Source: an uncultured Collinsella sp.
GTDB lineage: Bacteria; Actinomycetota; Coriobacteriia; Coriobacteriales; Coriobacteriaceae
Reading direction: 5' to 3'
Assembly (NCBI GenBank): GCA_958405195.1
Contig: CATYDM010000024.1
Span: 1 to 28,258 of the forward strand
Length of the DNA stretch: 28,258 nt
Every line of letters starts with the position of its first letter. The stretch's first letter is position 1. The notes beneath the pieces were generated by a model. That model searched no databases. It was not told the DNA's origin and saw only the letters and a list, made by a program, of their open reading frames with translations. Of the stretch, positions 1 through 7,488 are shown in pieces. Both the position numbers and the translations under genes were made by a program.

Positions 1-6
1 AACAGT

Positions 7-39
7 CCGTATTTCACCGCAACTGCGGAGGGGGTACGG
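7..39 (-). other. Nested hairpin just downstream of hyuA
   Basis: Two nested perfect 5-bp stems are visible: CCGTA/TACGG outside and CCGCA/TGCGG inside. The structure starts 11 bases past the hyuA stop codon in the direction of transcription. No clear T-run follows before the window edge, so it may be a weak terminator or only a stable 3' hairpin. Confidence 0.3.
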
Positions 40-50
40 CATCTTTGCTG

Positions 51-1418
51 CTAGCGGGGGACGTAGCGGCCGGGTTGGGCTCCGGTGGGCTCGCCATCGC
101 GCGCCACCAGCACGCCGTTGACGTAAACAGCCTTGGCGCGGCCATGTGCCTCAAAACCCTCGAGCGGCGTGTAGTCCACGGCCTGATGCTGCGTAGCCGC
201 GCTAATGGTCCAGCGCGCCCTGGGATCCCACACGCACACGTCGGCATCGGTGCCCTCGGCAAGACAGCCCTTGCGCGGATACATGCCAAAGACGCGCGCC
301 GGGTTCTCGCTCATCAAGCGGCACAGATCCTCGGGGCCCAGCTGGCCCTCAAAGCTCGTGGCAATCGCGACGGGACGATGTTCCACGCCGGGCCCGCCGT
401 TGGGAATCGCGCGGAAGTCGTCGCGCCCGCGGTCCTTTTGCCCATGCAGGTTAAAGCTGCAGTGGTCGGTCGCAATCGTATCGATCTCGCCGGCCACAAG
501 CGCCTCGCGCAGCGCGGCACGGTCGCCGGCATGACGCAGCGGCGGGCTCATCACGTACTTGGCACCCGCAAAGCCGTCCTTGCCCTGCTCCAGATAGCAG
601 GTGTCGTCGAGCATCAGATACTGAGGGCAGGTCTCGACATAGATATTCTTCTGCCCGCGCGCCTTGGCGGCACGGATGGCCTCGAGCCCCAGCTTGGTCG
701 AAAGGTGCACCACGTTGACCGGTGCGTCGCCGGCCAGGTGCGCCAGATATAGCAGACGGCTCACTGCCTCGGCCTCGCACACGTCCGGACGGCTGAGCGC
801 GTGGCCCTCGGGCCCGTGGATACCCTGCTCAAACACGCGCTTCTGCAGCTCATTCACCAGCGTACCGTTCTCGCAATGCACGCACAGTATGCCGCCAATA
901 CGCTTGAGCTCCTCGAGCACCTCGAGCGTCTCGGCATCGTCCAGGCGCAGATGATCGTAGGCAAAGTAGGTCTTGAACGACGATACGCCCGCCTCGCGCA
1001 TGGCCGAAAGATCGGCGCGGTTGCGCTCGTTCCACTCGGCGAGTGCCATATGAAAGGCGTAGTTAGCCGTGCAGGTTCCGTCGGCGCGGCAATGCCACTC
1101 GGCCAAGGCATCGGGCATGGTCACGCCGCGATCGGCCGTCGCGTAGTCCACGATGGTCGTCGTGCCGCCGCAGGCAGCCGCACGCGTACCGGTCTCAAAG
1201 CTATCTGCCGTCCAATCCATGCCGGTCCAGCACTGCATGTGCGTGTGGCCGTCGATAAAGCCGGGAAACACCCAACAGCCCGCGGCATCCTCGACGGTAT
1301 CGCCCGCGCCCGGCTCAATCGCCGCGGCAATCCGCACAATCTTGTCGCCCTCCATGGCAAGATCGGCGCGGCGAAGCCCCTGGGGCGTCACGAGCGCGCC
1401 GTTTTTGATGATGATCAT
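51..1418 (-). CDS. hyuA: Hydantoinase / dihydropyrimidinase family amidohydrolase (HyuA-like)
   Basis: A cytosolic amidohydrolase of 455 residues that should hydrolyse a cyclic amide (hydantoin- or dihydropyrimidine-like ring) in purine breakdown. The binuclear metal site is complete: H58 and H60 in GFIDGHTHM, the lysine that is normally carboxylated (K149 in SFKTYFAY), H181 in CVHCENG, H238 in NVVHLS, and D318 in ATDHC. Length and motif order match D-hydantoinases and dihydropyrimidinases. The ATG has AAGGAG four bases upstream and lies 8 bases after the mocA stop, so the two genes are cotranscribed. Orthologues sit in the E. coli ygeW-xdhD cluster (hyuA, also ygeZ). The substrate in this pathway is inferred from the neighbours; the exact ring cannot be read from the sequence. 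Confidence 0.93.
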   Translation of the reverse strand: MIIIKNGALVTPQGLRRADLAMEGDKIVRIAAAIEPGAGDTVEDAAGCWVFPGFIDGHTHMQCWTGMDWTADSFETGTRAAACGGTTTIVDYATADRGVTMPDALAEWHCRADGTCTANYAFHMALAEWNERNRADLSAMREAGVSSFKTYFAYDHLRLDDAETLEVLEELKRIGGILCVHCENGTLVNELQKRVFEQGIHGPEGHALSRPDVCEAEAVSRLLYLAHLAGDAPVNVVHLSTKLGLEAIRAAKARGQKNIYVETCPQYLMLDDTCYLEQGKDGFAGAKYVMSPPLRHAGDRAALREALVAGEIDTIATDHCSFNLHGQKDRGRDDFRAIPNGGPGVEHRPVAIATSFEGQLGPEDLCRLMSENPARVFGMYPRKGCLAEGTDADVCVWDPRARWTISAATQHQAVDYTPLEGFEAHGRAKAVYVNGVLVARDGEPTGAQPGRYVPR

Positions 1419-1426
1419 GTTGCTCC

Positions 1427-2041
1427 TTATTGATTAATACAGTTGGCCACGCGATCAAAATACGAGCAGGCCGCGATATGCTCCGCTATGCGTCGCTGTC
1501 CCTTGACGGTATCGACGTCCCACAGCTCGTAGGCACGCGCCTCGACCAGCGCAACGTCGACGCGACCTTTGAGAATCGAGCCCCCGCCGTCCTTGCCCTC
1601 AAGACACATAAGTGCATCGAACAGTTCCGCCGGAAAGAGCACCGGGCTCGAAGGCTCACCGTTGCACGCAAGACGCACCGGATGCTTGCGGCCACGCTCA
1701 TCAAACGCGCGAACCATGGCCTCAAAAGAGTCCGCGCTCACAAGCGGCTGGTCGCCCGGCAAAAAGAGGCAGCCTTTCCAGTTGCGTTCGACTCCCCATG
1801 AAAGGCCCGCGCGGACGCTATCCCTGCGCAGCTCGCCATCGTGCAGCACGCACGGGCAATGCTTGTCCTCGCAAATCTGGGCGACCTCGGGCCAACGCGT
1901 CGAAACCACGACGTCAAAGCCCCGGGGAACCGAATCGATGGTCCGGGCAATCAGCGGCTCGCCATAGATATCGGCAAGCATCTTGTTAGAGCCAAACCGC
2001 TTGCCCTCGCCCGAAGCCATAATGACGCATCCAAGTCTCAT
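1427..2041 (-). CDS. mocA: Molybdenum cofactor cytidylyltransferase (MocA/YgfJ-like)
   Basis: A NTP-transferase of the MobA-like fold, 204 residues, predicted to transfer CMP to molybdopterin to make the dinucleotide cofactor used by xanthine-dehydrogenase-type enzymes. The nucleotide-binding signature is at the N-terminus (MASGEGKRFGSNKML, residues 8-22), and the metal-binding Asp is in LFLPGDQPL (D97). An upstream in-frame start at 2095 exists, but the ATG at 2041 is preceded by GGGGAGGT at good spacing and begins directly at the first beta-strand, so I chose it. Its likely client is xdhD in the right block. It lies downstream of the ygeW terminator and immediately upstream of hyuA, so it depends on read-through or a local promoter in 2042-2128, where I see no convincing -35/-10 pair. 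A MobA-type guanylyltransferase is less likely given the context. Confidence 0.85.
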   Translation of the reverse strand: MRLGCVIMASGEGKRFGSNKMLADIYGEPLIARTIDSVPRGFDVVVSTRWPEVAQICEDKHCPCVLHDGELRRDSVRAGLSWGVERNWKGCLFLPGDQPLVSADSFEAMVRAFDERGRKHPVRLACNGEPSSPVLFPAELFDALMCLEGKDGGGSILKGRVDVALVEARAYELWDVDTVKGQRRIAEHIAACSYFDRVANCINQ

Positions 2042-2128
2042 GGTGATACCTCCCCTGAAACCATCGTACCCATAACTCGCGCCGCGGGCATCCACATCGA
2101 GAGCGCTTATCCCGCACGCCCGCGATGC

Positions 2129-2164
2129 AAAAAAGGGGCACCCCGCCGGTTGGCAGAGCGCCCC
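2129..2164 (-). terminator. Rho-independent terminator after ygeW
   Basis: Read on the minus strand, a 13-bp stem (GGGGCGCTCTGCC with GGCGGGGTGCCCC, including G-U pairs) closes an AACC loop and is followed at once by six T. It lies 28 bases past the ygeW stop codon. It should separate ygeX-ygeY-ygeW from mocA-hyuA, or attenuate transcription between them. Confidence 0.85.
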
Positions 2165-2191
2165 CTTTACATGGCTTACCTCAACCCGGCT

Positions 2192-3394
2192 TTAGGCCTG
2201 GAGCCAACGGGCGGTGTTGCGCTCGTCGAGGGCCTTGAGGGTAGCGGCGGGATCGGCAACCTTCTGCAGGAACATCATGGCAGCGATGGCGTACGGCTTG
2301 TAGCTGGCCTCCTTGTACATGCCCACGCGGTGCATGTCGAAGACGTCGGCGTTAACCTCGCCGTGCTCGCAGGAGACACCGGAGATGTCGGCGGGCAGCG
2401 GATGCATAAAGATGGTGTCCTGGCCGTTGGCGGTCTTCTCCATGAGCTCGGTCGTGGAGCACCAATCCTGATGCGTAGCGTTCTGAGCGAGCAGCTCCTT
2501 CTCGAGCGCTGCGATGCCGGCGTCGTCGCCCTCGGCGTACAGGTTGGTACGCTTCTCCATGGCGGCAAACGGAGCCCAGCTCTTGGGGATCACGATGTCG
2601 GCACCCTCGAAGGCCTCGGCCATGGTGTTGACCTGCTTAAAGGTGGTGCCGGACTCGGCGGCATAGCCCTTGGCGCGCTCGACGACCTCGGGCATGAGGT
2701 CGTAGCCCTCGGGGTGAGCCAGGGTGACGTCCATGCCAAAGCGGGGCAGCAGGCTGATCAGCGACTGCGGGCAGGACAGCGGCTTGCCGTAAGAGGGCGA
2801 ATAGGCCCAGGTAACGGCAACCTTCTTGCCCTTGAGGTTCTCAAGACCGCCAAACTCGTTGATGAGGTAGAGCATGTCGGCAGAGGACTGCGTGGGGTGG
2901 TCGGAATCGGACTGCAGGGAAATGAGCGTGGGACGGTGATCCAGAACGCCGTCCTCGTAGGCCTGCTGCACGGACTCGGAGACCTCGGCCATGTAGGCGT
3001 CGCCCTTGCCGATGTACATGTCATCGCGGATGCCGATGACGTCGGCCATAAAGGAGATCATGGTAGCGGTCTCGCGGACGGTCTCGCCGTGGGCGATCTG
3101 GGACTTCTTCTCGTCCAGGTCCTGCAGCTCAAGGCCGAGCAGGTTGGCGGCCTTAGAGAAGGAGAAGCGCGTACGGGTGGAGTTGTCGCGGAACAGGGAG
3201 ACGGCCAGGCCCGAGTCGAAGATCTTGGACGAAACGTTGTTCTCACGCAGCTCGCGCAGGGCGTCGGCGACGATGTAGAGAGCCTTGAGCTCATCGGTGG
3301 TCTTGTCCCAGGTGTGCAGGAAGTCGCTGCCGTACATGCCCTTAAAATCGAGGCCGTTCAGCTGCTCGACGAGCTCGGTAAACTTGGCGTCCAT
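2192..3394 (-). CDS. ygeW: Knotted catabolic carbamoyltransferase YgeW
   Basis: A 400-residue transcarbamylase of the aspartate/ornithine carbamoyltransferase superfamily. YgeW proteins are knotted and thought to work in the catabolic direction, moving a carbamoyl group from a ureido compound to phosphate to give carbamoyl phosphate. Visible motifs are the carbamoyl-phosphate loop STRTR (72-76), HPTQ (166-169) and HPLPAD (331-336). The frame is open further upstream to 3580, but the ATG at 3394 has AGAAAGGAC just ahead and gives the family length (E. coli YgeW is close to 396 residues). It is third in the ygeX-ygeY-ygeW unit and is followed by a terminator. No carbamate kinase (YqeA-type) is in the window, so the kinase that would make ATP from carbamoyl phosphate must be elsewhere. 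Confidence 0.95.
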   Translation of the reverse strand: MDAKFTELVEQLNGLDFKGMYGSDFLHTWDKTTDELKALYIVADALRELRENNVSSKIFDSGLAVSLFRDNSTRTRFSFSKAANLLGLELQDLDEKKSQIAHGETVRETATMISFMADVIGIRDDMYIGKGDAYMAEVSESVQQAYEDGVLDHRPTLISLQSDSDHPTQSSADMLYLINEFGGLENLKGKKVAVTWAYSPSYGKPLSCPQSLISLLPRFGMDVTLAHPEGYDLMPEVVERAKGYAAESGTTFKQVNTMAEAFEGADIVIPKSWAPFAAMEKRTNLYAEGDDAGIAALEKELLAQNATHQDWCSTTELMEKTANGQDTIFMHPLPADISGVSCEHGEVNADVFDMHRVGMYKEASYKPYAIAAMMFLQKVADPAATLKALDERNTARWLQA

Positions 3395-3524
3395 GGAAAT
3401 GTCCTTTCTAAAGGTGAAACGATCGCAATGAGTAGATGCGCTCCGGCATGCGCGTGTGGCTAGAACATGCAGAGCACCATGACGAGGATCCGCCACCGTT
3501 GAGGAAGCATGGGAGATAACGACC

Positions 3525-3578
3525 GCGGGCCCCGAGTCAACAGGGGGTGCCGGGGACACGAGCGGCCCCCGGCTCAAC
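3525..3578 (-). repeat. Imperfect 17-bp direct repeat and hairpin between ygeY and ygeW
   Basis: The 201-base gap between ygeY and ygeW contains two related 17-mers, GCGGGCCCCGAGTCAAC at 3525 and GCGGCCCCCGGCTCAAC at 3562. A 7-bp GCCGGGG/CCCCGGC stem at 3549-3573 overlaps the second copy. No T-run follows in the minus direction, so it is not a standard terminator. It would be transcribed in the ygeX-Y-W messenger. Confidence 0.5.
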
Positions 3579-3595
3579 AAAATCGAGGAATGGGA

Positions 3596-4981
3596 CTAAT
3601 CGATCTTGTTGTTGGTCAGACCGGCGCGGAACACGGTGGCATCGCCATCGGCCTTGCTCGGATCGTAGAGGTTCAGGGCAGCCACGTACATGGCGGCAGC
3701 GGTGACCAGGTCGTCCTTGTAGGTGACCTCGTTGGGAGCGTGAGCCTGAGACTCGGCACCCGGGCCAAAGCCCACGCAGGGGATGCCGTAGCGACCCTGG
3801 ATGGAGACGCAGTTCGTGGAGAAGGTCCACTTGTCGCACAGCGGACGACCGGTGCGCTTGTCCATGCTGGGCTCGCAGCCGATGCGCTCGTCACCGAACA
3901 TGGCCTTGTGGGCGTCGACGAGGGCCTTGACGTGCGGAGCGGTCTCCTTGTTGATCCACGTGGGGAAGTAAGCCTCGGTCTCGTAGACCTCGCCGGTCCA
4001 GGACGGACGGTCGTACATGTACATGGAAACCTTCACGTCGTCGCCGTACTTCTTGGCTGCCGGCAGGTTACGGATCTCGTCCAGGCAGGACTCCCAGGTC
4101 TCGCCGGCGGTCATGCGACGGTCGATGGAGATGGCGCAGGAATCGGCCACGGCGCAACGGCTGGGGCTGGTGTAGAAGATCTGGCTGACGGTGCAGGTGC
4201 CGCGGCCCAGGAAGCGGGCATCCTCAAAGTGCTCGGGGTTGTACTTGGGGTCAAGCATCTTGACGAGACCTTTGATGTCGGTCGACTCGTCGCAGCCGTT
4301 GTTGTTGAGGGCGCGGACGTCGGCGATGATGTCGGCCATCTTGTAGATGGCGTTGTCGCCGCGGTCGGGAGCGGAGCCGTGGCAGGAGGTACCGTGAACG
4401 TCAACGCGGATCTCCATGCGGCCGCGGTGACCGCGGTAGATGCCGCCGTCGGTGGGCTCGGTGGAAATGACAAACTCGGGCTTAATGCCGTCCTTGTTGT
4501 AGATGTACTGCCAGCACATGCCGTCGCAGTCCTCTTCCTGGACGGTGCCGACAACCATGATCTTGTAGCCCTCGGGGATGAGGCCCATGTCCTTCATCAT
4601 CTTGGCAGCGTAGGTAGCAGAAGCCATGCCGCCCTCCTGGTCGGAGCCGCCGCGGCCGTAGATGATCTCGTCGGTCTCATAGCCCTCGTAGGGATCGGCG
4701 TCCCAGTTCTCGATGTTGCCGATGCCGACGGTGTCGATGTGGGAGTCGATGGCGATGATCTTGTCGCCCTCGCCCATAAAGCCCATAACGTTGCCCAGGC
4801 CGTCGACCTTGACCTCGTCATAGCCAAGGTTCTCCATCTCGGCCTTGATGCAGGCGACAACCTCGCCCTCCTCGCAGGACTCAGAGGGATGGGAGATCAT
4901 AGCGCGCAGGAAGCGAGTCATATCAGCACGGTGAGACTCAGCAGCGGCCTTGATAGCGTCGAAATCGAGTTCTTTAGTCAT
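3596..4981 (-). CDS. ygeY: YgeY-family M20 metallohydrolase
   Basis: A 461-residue member of the M20 peptidase/deacylase family that carries the YgeY name ('selenium metabolism-linked hydrolase' in family annotations). It probably hydrolyses an amide or ureido intermediate of purine catabolism in the cytosol. Metal and catalytic residues are present: H81 and D83 in IDSHIDTVG, D114 in GGSDQEGG, the Glu pair E149-E150 in VQEEDCDG, E175 in STEPTD, and a late metal His in AHAPNE. The frame can start at a TTG at 4990, but the ATG at 4981 sits nine bases behind AGAAAGG and is preferred. It lies between ygeX and ygeW in one transcription unit. The precise substrate is not known from the sequence. 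Confidence 0.93.
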   Translation of the reverse strand: MTKELDFDAIKAAAESHRADMTRFLRAMISHPSESCEEGEVVACIKAEMENLGYDEVKVDGLGNVMGFMGEGDKIIAIDSHIDTVGIGNIENWDADPYEGYETDEIIYGRGGSDQEGGMASATYAAKMMKDMGLIPEGYKIMVVGTVQEEDCDGMCWQYIYNKDGIKPEFVISTEPTDGGIYRGHRGRMEIRVDVHGTSCHGSAPDRGDNAIYKMADIIADVRALNNNGCDESTDIKGLVKMLDPKYNPEHFEDARFLGRGTCTVSQIFYTSPSRCAVADSCAISIDRRMTAGETWESCLDEIRNLPAAKKYGDDVKVSMYMYDRPSWTGEVYETEAYFPTWINKETAPHVKALVDAHKAMFGDERIGCEPSMDKRTGRPLCDKWTFSTNCVSIQGRYGIPCVGFGPGAESQAHAPNEVTYKDDLVTAAAMYVAALNLYDPSKADGDATVFRAGLTNNKID

Positions 4982-5085
4982 AACAGTCAACCTTTCTACA
5001 AGGGTTTACCTACAGGTAGATATTTCAGATAGATCACTTGTGCCAAGTAGCGTGAGGTCGAGCACCCCACAAGCAAGTAACCATA

Positions 5086-5203
5086 GGAGGCGGACGGAGG
5101 ACTTTGCTCCGTCGCGAGTTCCGCACGAGCCGGAGAGCACTTAATGTGCTCTCCGTGCGAGCAGGACTGTCCGAGCAGGGAGTAAAGTCCTCCGGCTGCC
5201 TCC
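5086..5203 (-). other. Large structured RNA element between ygeX and ygeY
   Basis: The 238-base gap between ygeX and the ygeY start holds a long imperfect hairpin. GGAGGC at 5086-5091 pairs with GCCTCC at 5198-5203. GGAGGACTTTGCTCC at 5096-5110 pairs with 5179-5193 over 15 bp with one G-U. An apical stem GGAGAGCAC at 5132-5140 pairs perfectly with GTGCTCTCC at 5146-5154 around a TTAAT loop, extended by CGCAC/GTGCG past a bulge. It ends 17 bases after the ygeX stop codon and would lie in the shared messenger. No T-run follows, so a role in mRNA stability, processing or attenuation is more likely than simple termination. Confidence 0.75.
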
Positions 5204-5219
5204 GGACAGGTCAGGCCTG

Positions 5220-6434
5220 CTAGCAGGTGGGGTACTCGCCCTCCCAGACGATGCGACGGTACTGATCCGGATCGGTGTCGCCCTCGGTGGAGAAGCAGAG
5301 CACGGAGCTCGTCTTATCCAGACCGATGAGTTCCTTGAGCTCGGCGTACTCGGGATCGAGCATGAGGGTCTCGACCAGGCCGGTGGTCACAGCGCCGGAC
5401 TCGCCGGAGATGACGCGCGGATCGCCCTTCTCGGGAGCGCCCAGGGTGCGCATGCCGCGAGCGGTGACCCAGTCGGGGCAGGACACGAAAGCGGTGGTGT
5501 GGTTGCGCAGGATATCCCAGCCCAGAATGTTGGGCTCGCCGCAGCACAGGCCGGCCATGATGGAGGGCATGTCACCGTCCACGATACGCGGATCTCCGTC
5601 GCCGGCGGCAGCGCCCTTGTACAGGCAGGCGGCAGGCGCGCACTCGACTACAACAAAGGTCGGCGGGTTATCGGGATACAGGTTGGTGAAGTAGCCCACC
5701 ACGGCGCCGGCCAGCGAGCCCACGCCAGCCTGGACAAAGACGTGCGTCGGGCGGTTGATGGCCATCTCGCGCAGCTGCTCTGCAGCCTCGGAAGCCATGG
5801 TGCCGTAGCCCTCCATGATCCAGGACGGGATCTTCTCGTAGCCCTCCCAGGCGGTGTCCTGAACGATGACGCCACGCTCGCAGGCGTCAGCCTCGGCGGC
5901 AGCCATGCGCACGCACTCGTCGTAGTTGACCTCTTCGATGGTCACCGTGGCGCCCTCGGCGGCGATGTTATCGAAGCGGGGCTTGGTGGAACCCTTGGGC
6001 ATGTGCACGACGGCCTTCTGGCCCAGCTTGTTGGCAGCCCATGCCACGCCGCGGCCATGGTTGCCGTCGGTGGCGGTAAAGAAGGTGGCCTGGCCAAAGT
6101 CCTTGGCAAGCTGATCGGAGGTCAGGTAGTCGAAGGTGCAGTCGGCAACGTCCTTGCCGGTCTCGTCGGCGATGTAGTTGGCCATGGCAAACGAGCCGCC
6201 CAGAACCTTAAAGGCGTTGAGGCCAAAACGATAGCTCTCGTCCTTAACGCACAGGTTGGACAGGCCCAGGCGCGCGGCCTGGCCGTCCAGGCGGGCAAGC
6301 GGAGTGACGGTGTACTGGGGGAACGACTGGTGGAAGGCACGGGCCTTCTTCACATGGTCGAGGCTCATGATTCCCAAGTGCTTGTCATCGCTCTTGGGCA
6401 TCGTGTTGCCCGCCCACTGGATCTTATCGGCCAT
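5220..6434 (-). CDS. ygeX: Diaminopropionate ammonia-lyase
   Basis: A PLP-dependent fold-type II lyase of 404 residues that converts 2,3-diaminopropionate to pyruvate and ammonia. The diagnostic block KDESYRFGLNAFKVLGG holds the Schiff-base lysine at K76, ATDGNHGRG follows near residue 145, and a glycine-rich phosphate-binding loop reads GVGSLAGAV. The ATG is preceded by AAGGAG eight bases upstream. It is the first gene of the left block and faces the YheO-type regulator across a 277-base control region. In the anaerobic purine pathway this is the step that feeds carbon into pyruvate. The same protein is called DpaL in some annotations. Confidence 0.96.
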   Translation of the reverse strand: MADKIQWAGNTMPKSDDKHLGIMSLDHVKKARAFHQSFPQYTVTPLARLDGQAARLGLSNLCVKDESYRFGLNAFKVLGGSFAMANYIADETGKDVADCTFDYLTSDQLAKDFGQATFFTATDGNHGRGVAWAANKLGQKAVVHMPKGSTKPRFDNIAAEGATVTIEEVNYDECVRMAAAEADACERGVIVQDTAWEGYEKIPSWIMEGYGTMASEAAEQLREMAINRPTHVFVQAGVGSLAGAVVGYFTNLYPDNPPTFVVVECAPAACLYKGAAAGDGDPRIVDGDMPSIMAGLCCGEPNILGWDILRNHTTAFVSCPDWVTARGMRTLGAPEKGDPRVISGESGAVTTGLVETLMLDPEYAELKELIGLDKTSSVLCFSTEGDTDPDQYRRIVWEGEYPTC

Positions 6435-6526
6435 ACGGTGAACTCCTTAAGTCCTCTCTTGCCGGCCCCCGCATACGCGTTTCAGCCCGATCCCAATCAC
6501 ACGACTGAACTTTTATGTGGATGCCA

Positions 6527-6541
6527 AACAAAAAGTTTGTT
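6527..6541. promoter_or_regulatory. Palindromic operator candidate 1 in the ygeX/regulator gap
   Basis: The 15-mer AACAAA-AAG-TTTGTT is a perfect inverted repeat around a 3-base centre. It matches site 2 (6578-6592) in both arms, with one arm base different there. It lies 93 bases upstream of the ygeX start. The two centres are 51 bp apart, about five helical turns, which suits a regulator that loops or binds cooperatively. The binding protein is inferred to be the divergent YheO-type regulator. Confidence 0.6.
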
Positions 6542-6567
6542 AGTAATGTTCTATCACACTTTTTGAT

Positions 6568-6576
6568 TGGTATACC
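6568..6576 (+). promoter_or_regulatory. Possible extended -10 element for the regulator gene
   Basis: TGGTATACC fits an extended -10 (TGnTATAnn) on the plus strand, immediately before operator candidate 2. GGTATACC is itself palindromic, so a minus-strand reading towards ygeX is also possible. I see no good -35 for either direction. Confidence 0.3.
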
Positions 6577-6577
6577 T

Positions 6578-6592
6578 AACGAATTGTTTGTT
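6578..6592. promoter_or_regulatory. Palindromic operator candidate 2 in the ygeX/regulator gap
   Basis: The 15-mer AACGAA-TTG-TTTGTT repeats the architecture of site 1, with six-base arms, a three-base centre and one mismatch between the arms. CTAAC flanks it on the left, mirroring the GTTAG that flanks site 1 on the right. It would overlap or directly follow a start site read from the extended -10 at 6568-6576, a position suited to repression of the regulator's own gene. Confidence 0.6.
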
Positions 6593-6711
6593 GCCGTAAT
6601 CGGTACTTTTTCGCCGCCGAACGGTCATGAATTGCCTTGTTGATGGATTTGTTTGCGGTCATGTGTGGTTTATGGCACAGTGAGCCCAAACTAATTTTTA
6701 GGAAGGTACCC

Positions 6712-7365
6712 ATGACCCCCGCACAGATTGAGTTTTACAAGCGCCTCGCACACGGTCTGGCGCTCCAATTTGGCCCCAACTGCGAAGTCGTCGTCCACGA
6801 TCTGGAGACCGAGGACGTGGACCACTCCATCGTAGTGATCGAAAACGGCCACGTCAGCGGGCGCAAACTGGGTGACGGCCCCAGCCATATTGTGTTTGAG
6901 TCCATGCACGAGGGCACCGCCGACGTACACGACCGCGAGCCGTACCTCACTAAAACCACCGACGGTAAGCTGCTCAAATCGTCGACGATCTTTATCCGCA
7001 ACGACGAGGGCAAGCCCGTCGGCATTTTGGGCATCAACTTTGACATTACGCTTATGAAGGCTTTTGAGCGTTCGCTCGACGCCTTTACCGGCACCGGCGG
7101 CACGGGCTATACCGAGCCCGAGCCCATTACCAAGAACATCGGCGACCTGCTCGAGGACCTGCTGCACGAGTGCGAGCAGTTTGTGGGCAAGCCCGCGGCA
7201 CTCATGACCAAAGACGAGCGCATTCGTGCCATTGGCTACCTAGACCGTCGCGGCGCCTTCCTCATTTCCAAGTCGAGCGAGCGCGCCTGCGAGTTCTTTG
7301 GCATCTCCAAGTACAGCTTCTATAGCTACCTCAATGAGGCCAAGGCGGCGGCCGGCGACAAGTAG
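6712..7365 (+). CDS. YheO-like PAS / HTH transcriptional regulator
   Basis: A 217-residue DNA-binding protein. Residues 1 to about 120 match the YheO-like PAS domain (for example CEVVVHDLE, KSSTIFIRNDEGKPVGILGINFDIT). The C-terminal ~65 residues match the helix-turn-helix that accompanies it (KDERIRAIGYLDRRGAFLISKSSERACEFFGISKYSFYSYLNEAK, quoted only as the region 153-211 with key turn FGISKYSFYSYL). The frame is open from 6637, but the ATG at 6712 follows AGGAAGG and starts the domain cleanly. Known relatives include DauR, a repressor of D-arginine catabolism. Being divergent from ygeX, it most likely senses a purine-pathway intermediate and controls ygeX-Y-W, probably through the two palindromes at 6527 and 6578. 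Activator or repressor cannot be decided here. Confidence 0.88.
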   Translation: MTPAQIEFYKRLAHGLALQFGPNCEVVVHDLETEDVDHSIVVIENGHVSGRKLGDGPSHIVFESMHEGTADVHDREPYLTKTTDGKLLKSSTIFIRNDEGKPVGILGINFDITLMKAFERSLDAFTGTGGTGYTEPEPITKNIGDLLEDLLHECEQFVGKPAALMTKDERIRAIGYLDRRGAFLISKSSERACEFFGISKYSFYSYLNEAKAAAGDK

Positions 7366-7448
7366 GCACTCGCCTGGATTGCCCCTCCCCTTTTGGGCGC
7401 GAGTTCTGGAAAGCACGAATCCAAGACCGAGCCGCTTGGGAAGTTCCA

Positions 7449-7454
7449 TATAAT
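7449..7454 (+). promoter_or_regulatory. Consensus -10 box ahead of the 7489 gene
   Basis: TATAAT is 34 bases before the ATG at 7489, and the ribosome site GAAAGGATGG lies between them. No recognisable -35 stands 16-18 bases upstream, so this is a weak promoter call. Confidence 0.35.
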
Positions 7455-7488
7455 CGATGTCATTAGTATTTCGAAAGGATGGAACAGA

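Noticed and set aside
1841..3463. 540-codon plus-strand frame opposite ygeW
   Set aside because: It is antisense, crosses the ygeW terminator and has no domain.
3509..5032. 507-codon plus-strand frame opposite ygeY
   Set aside because: It is an antisense frame rich in Val, Gly, Asp and His with no motif. ygeY has its full set of metal ligands.
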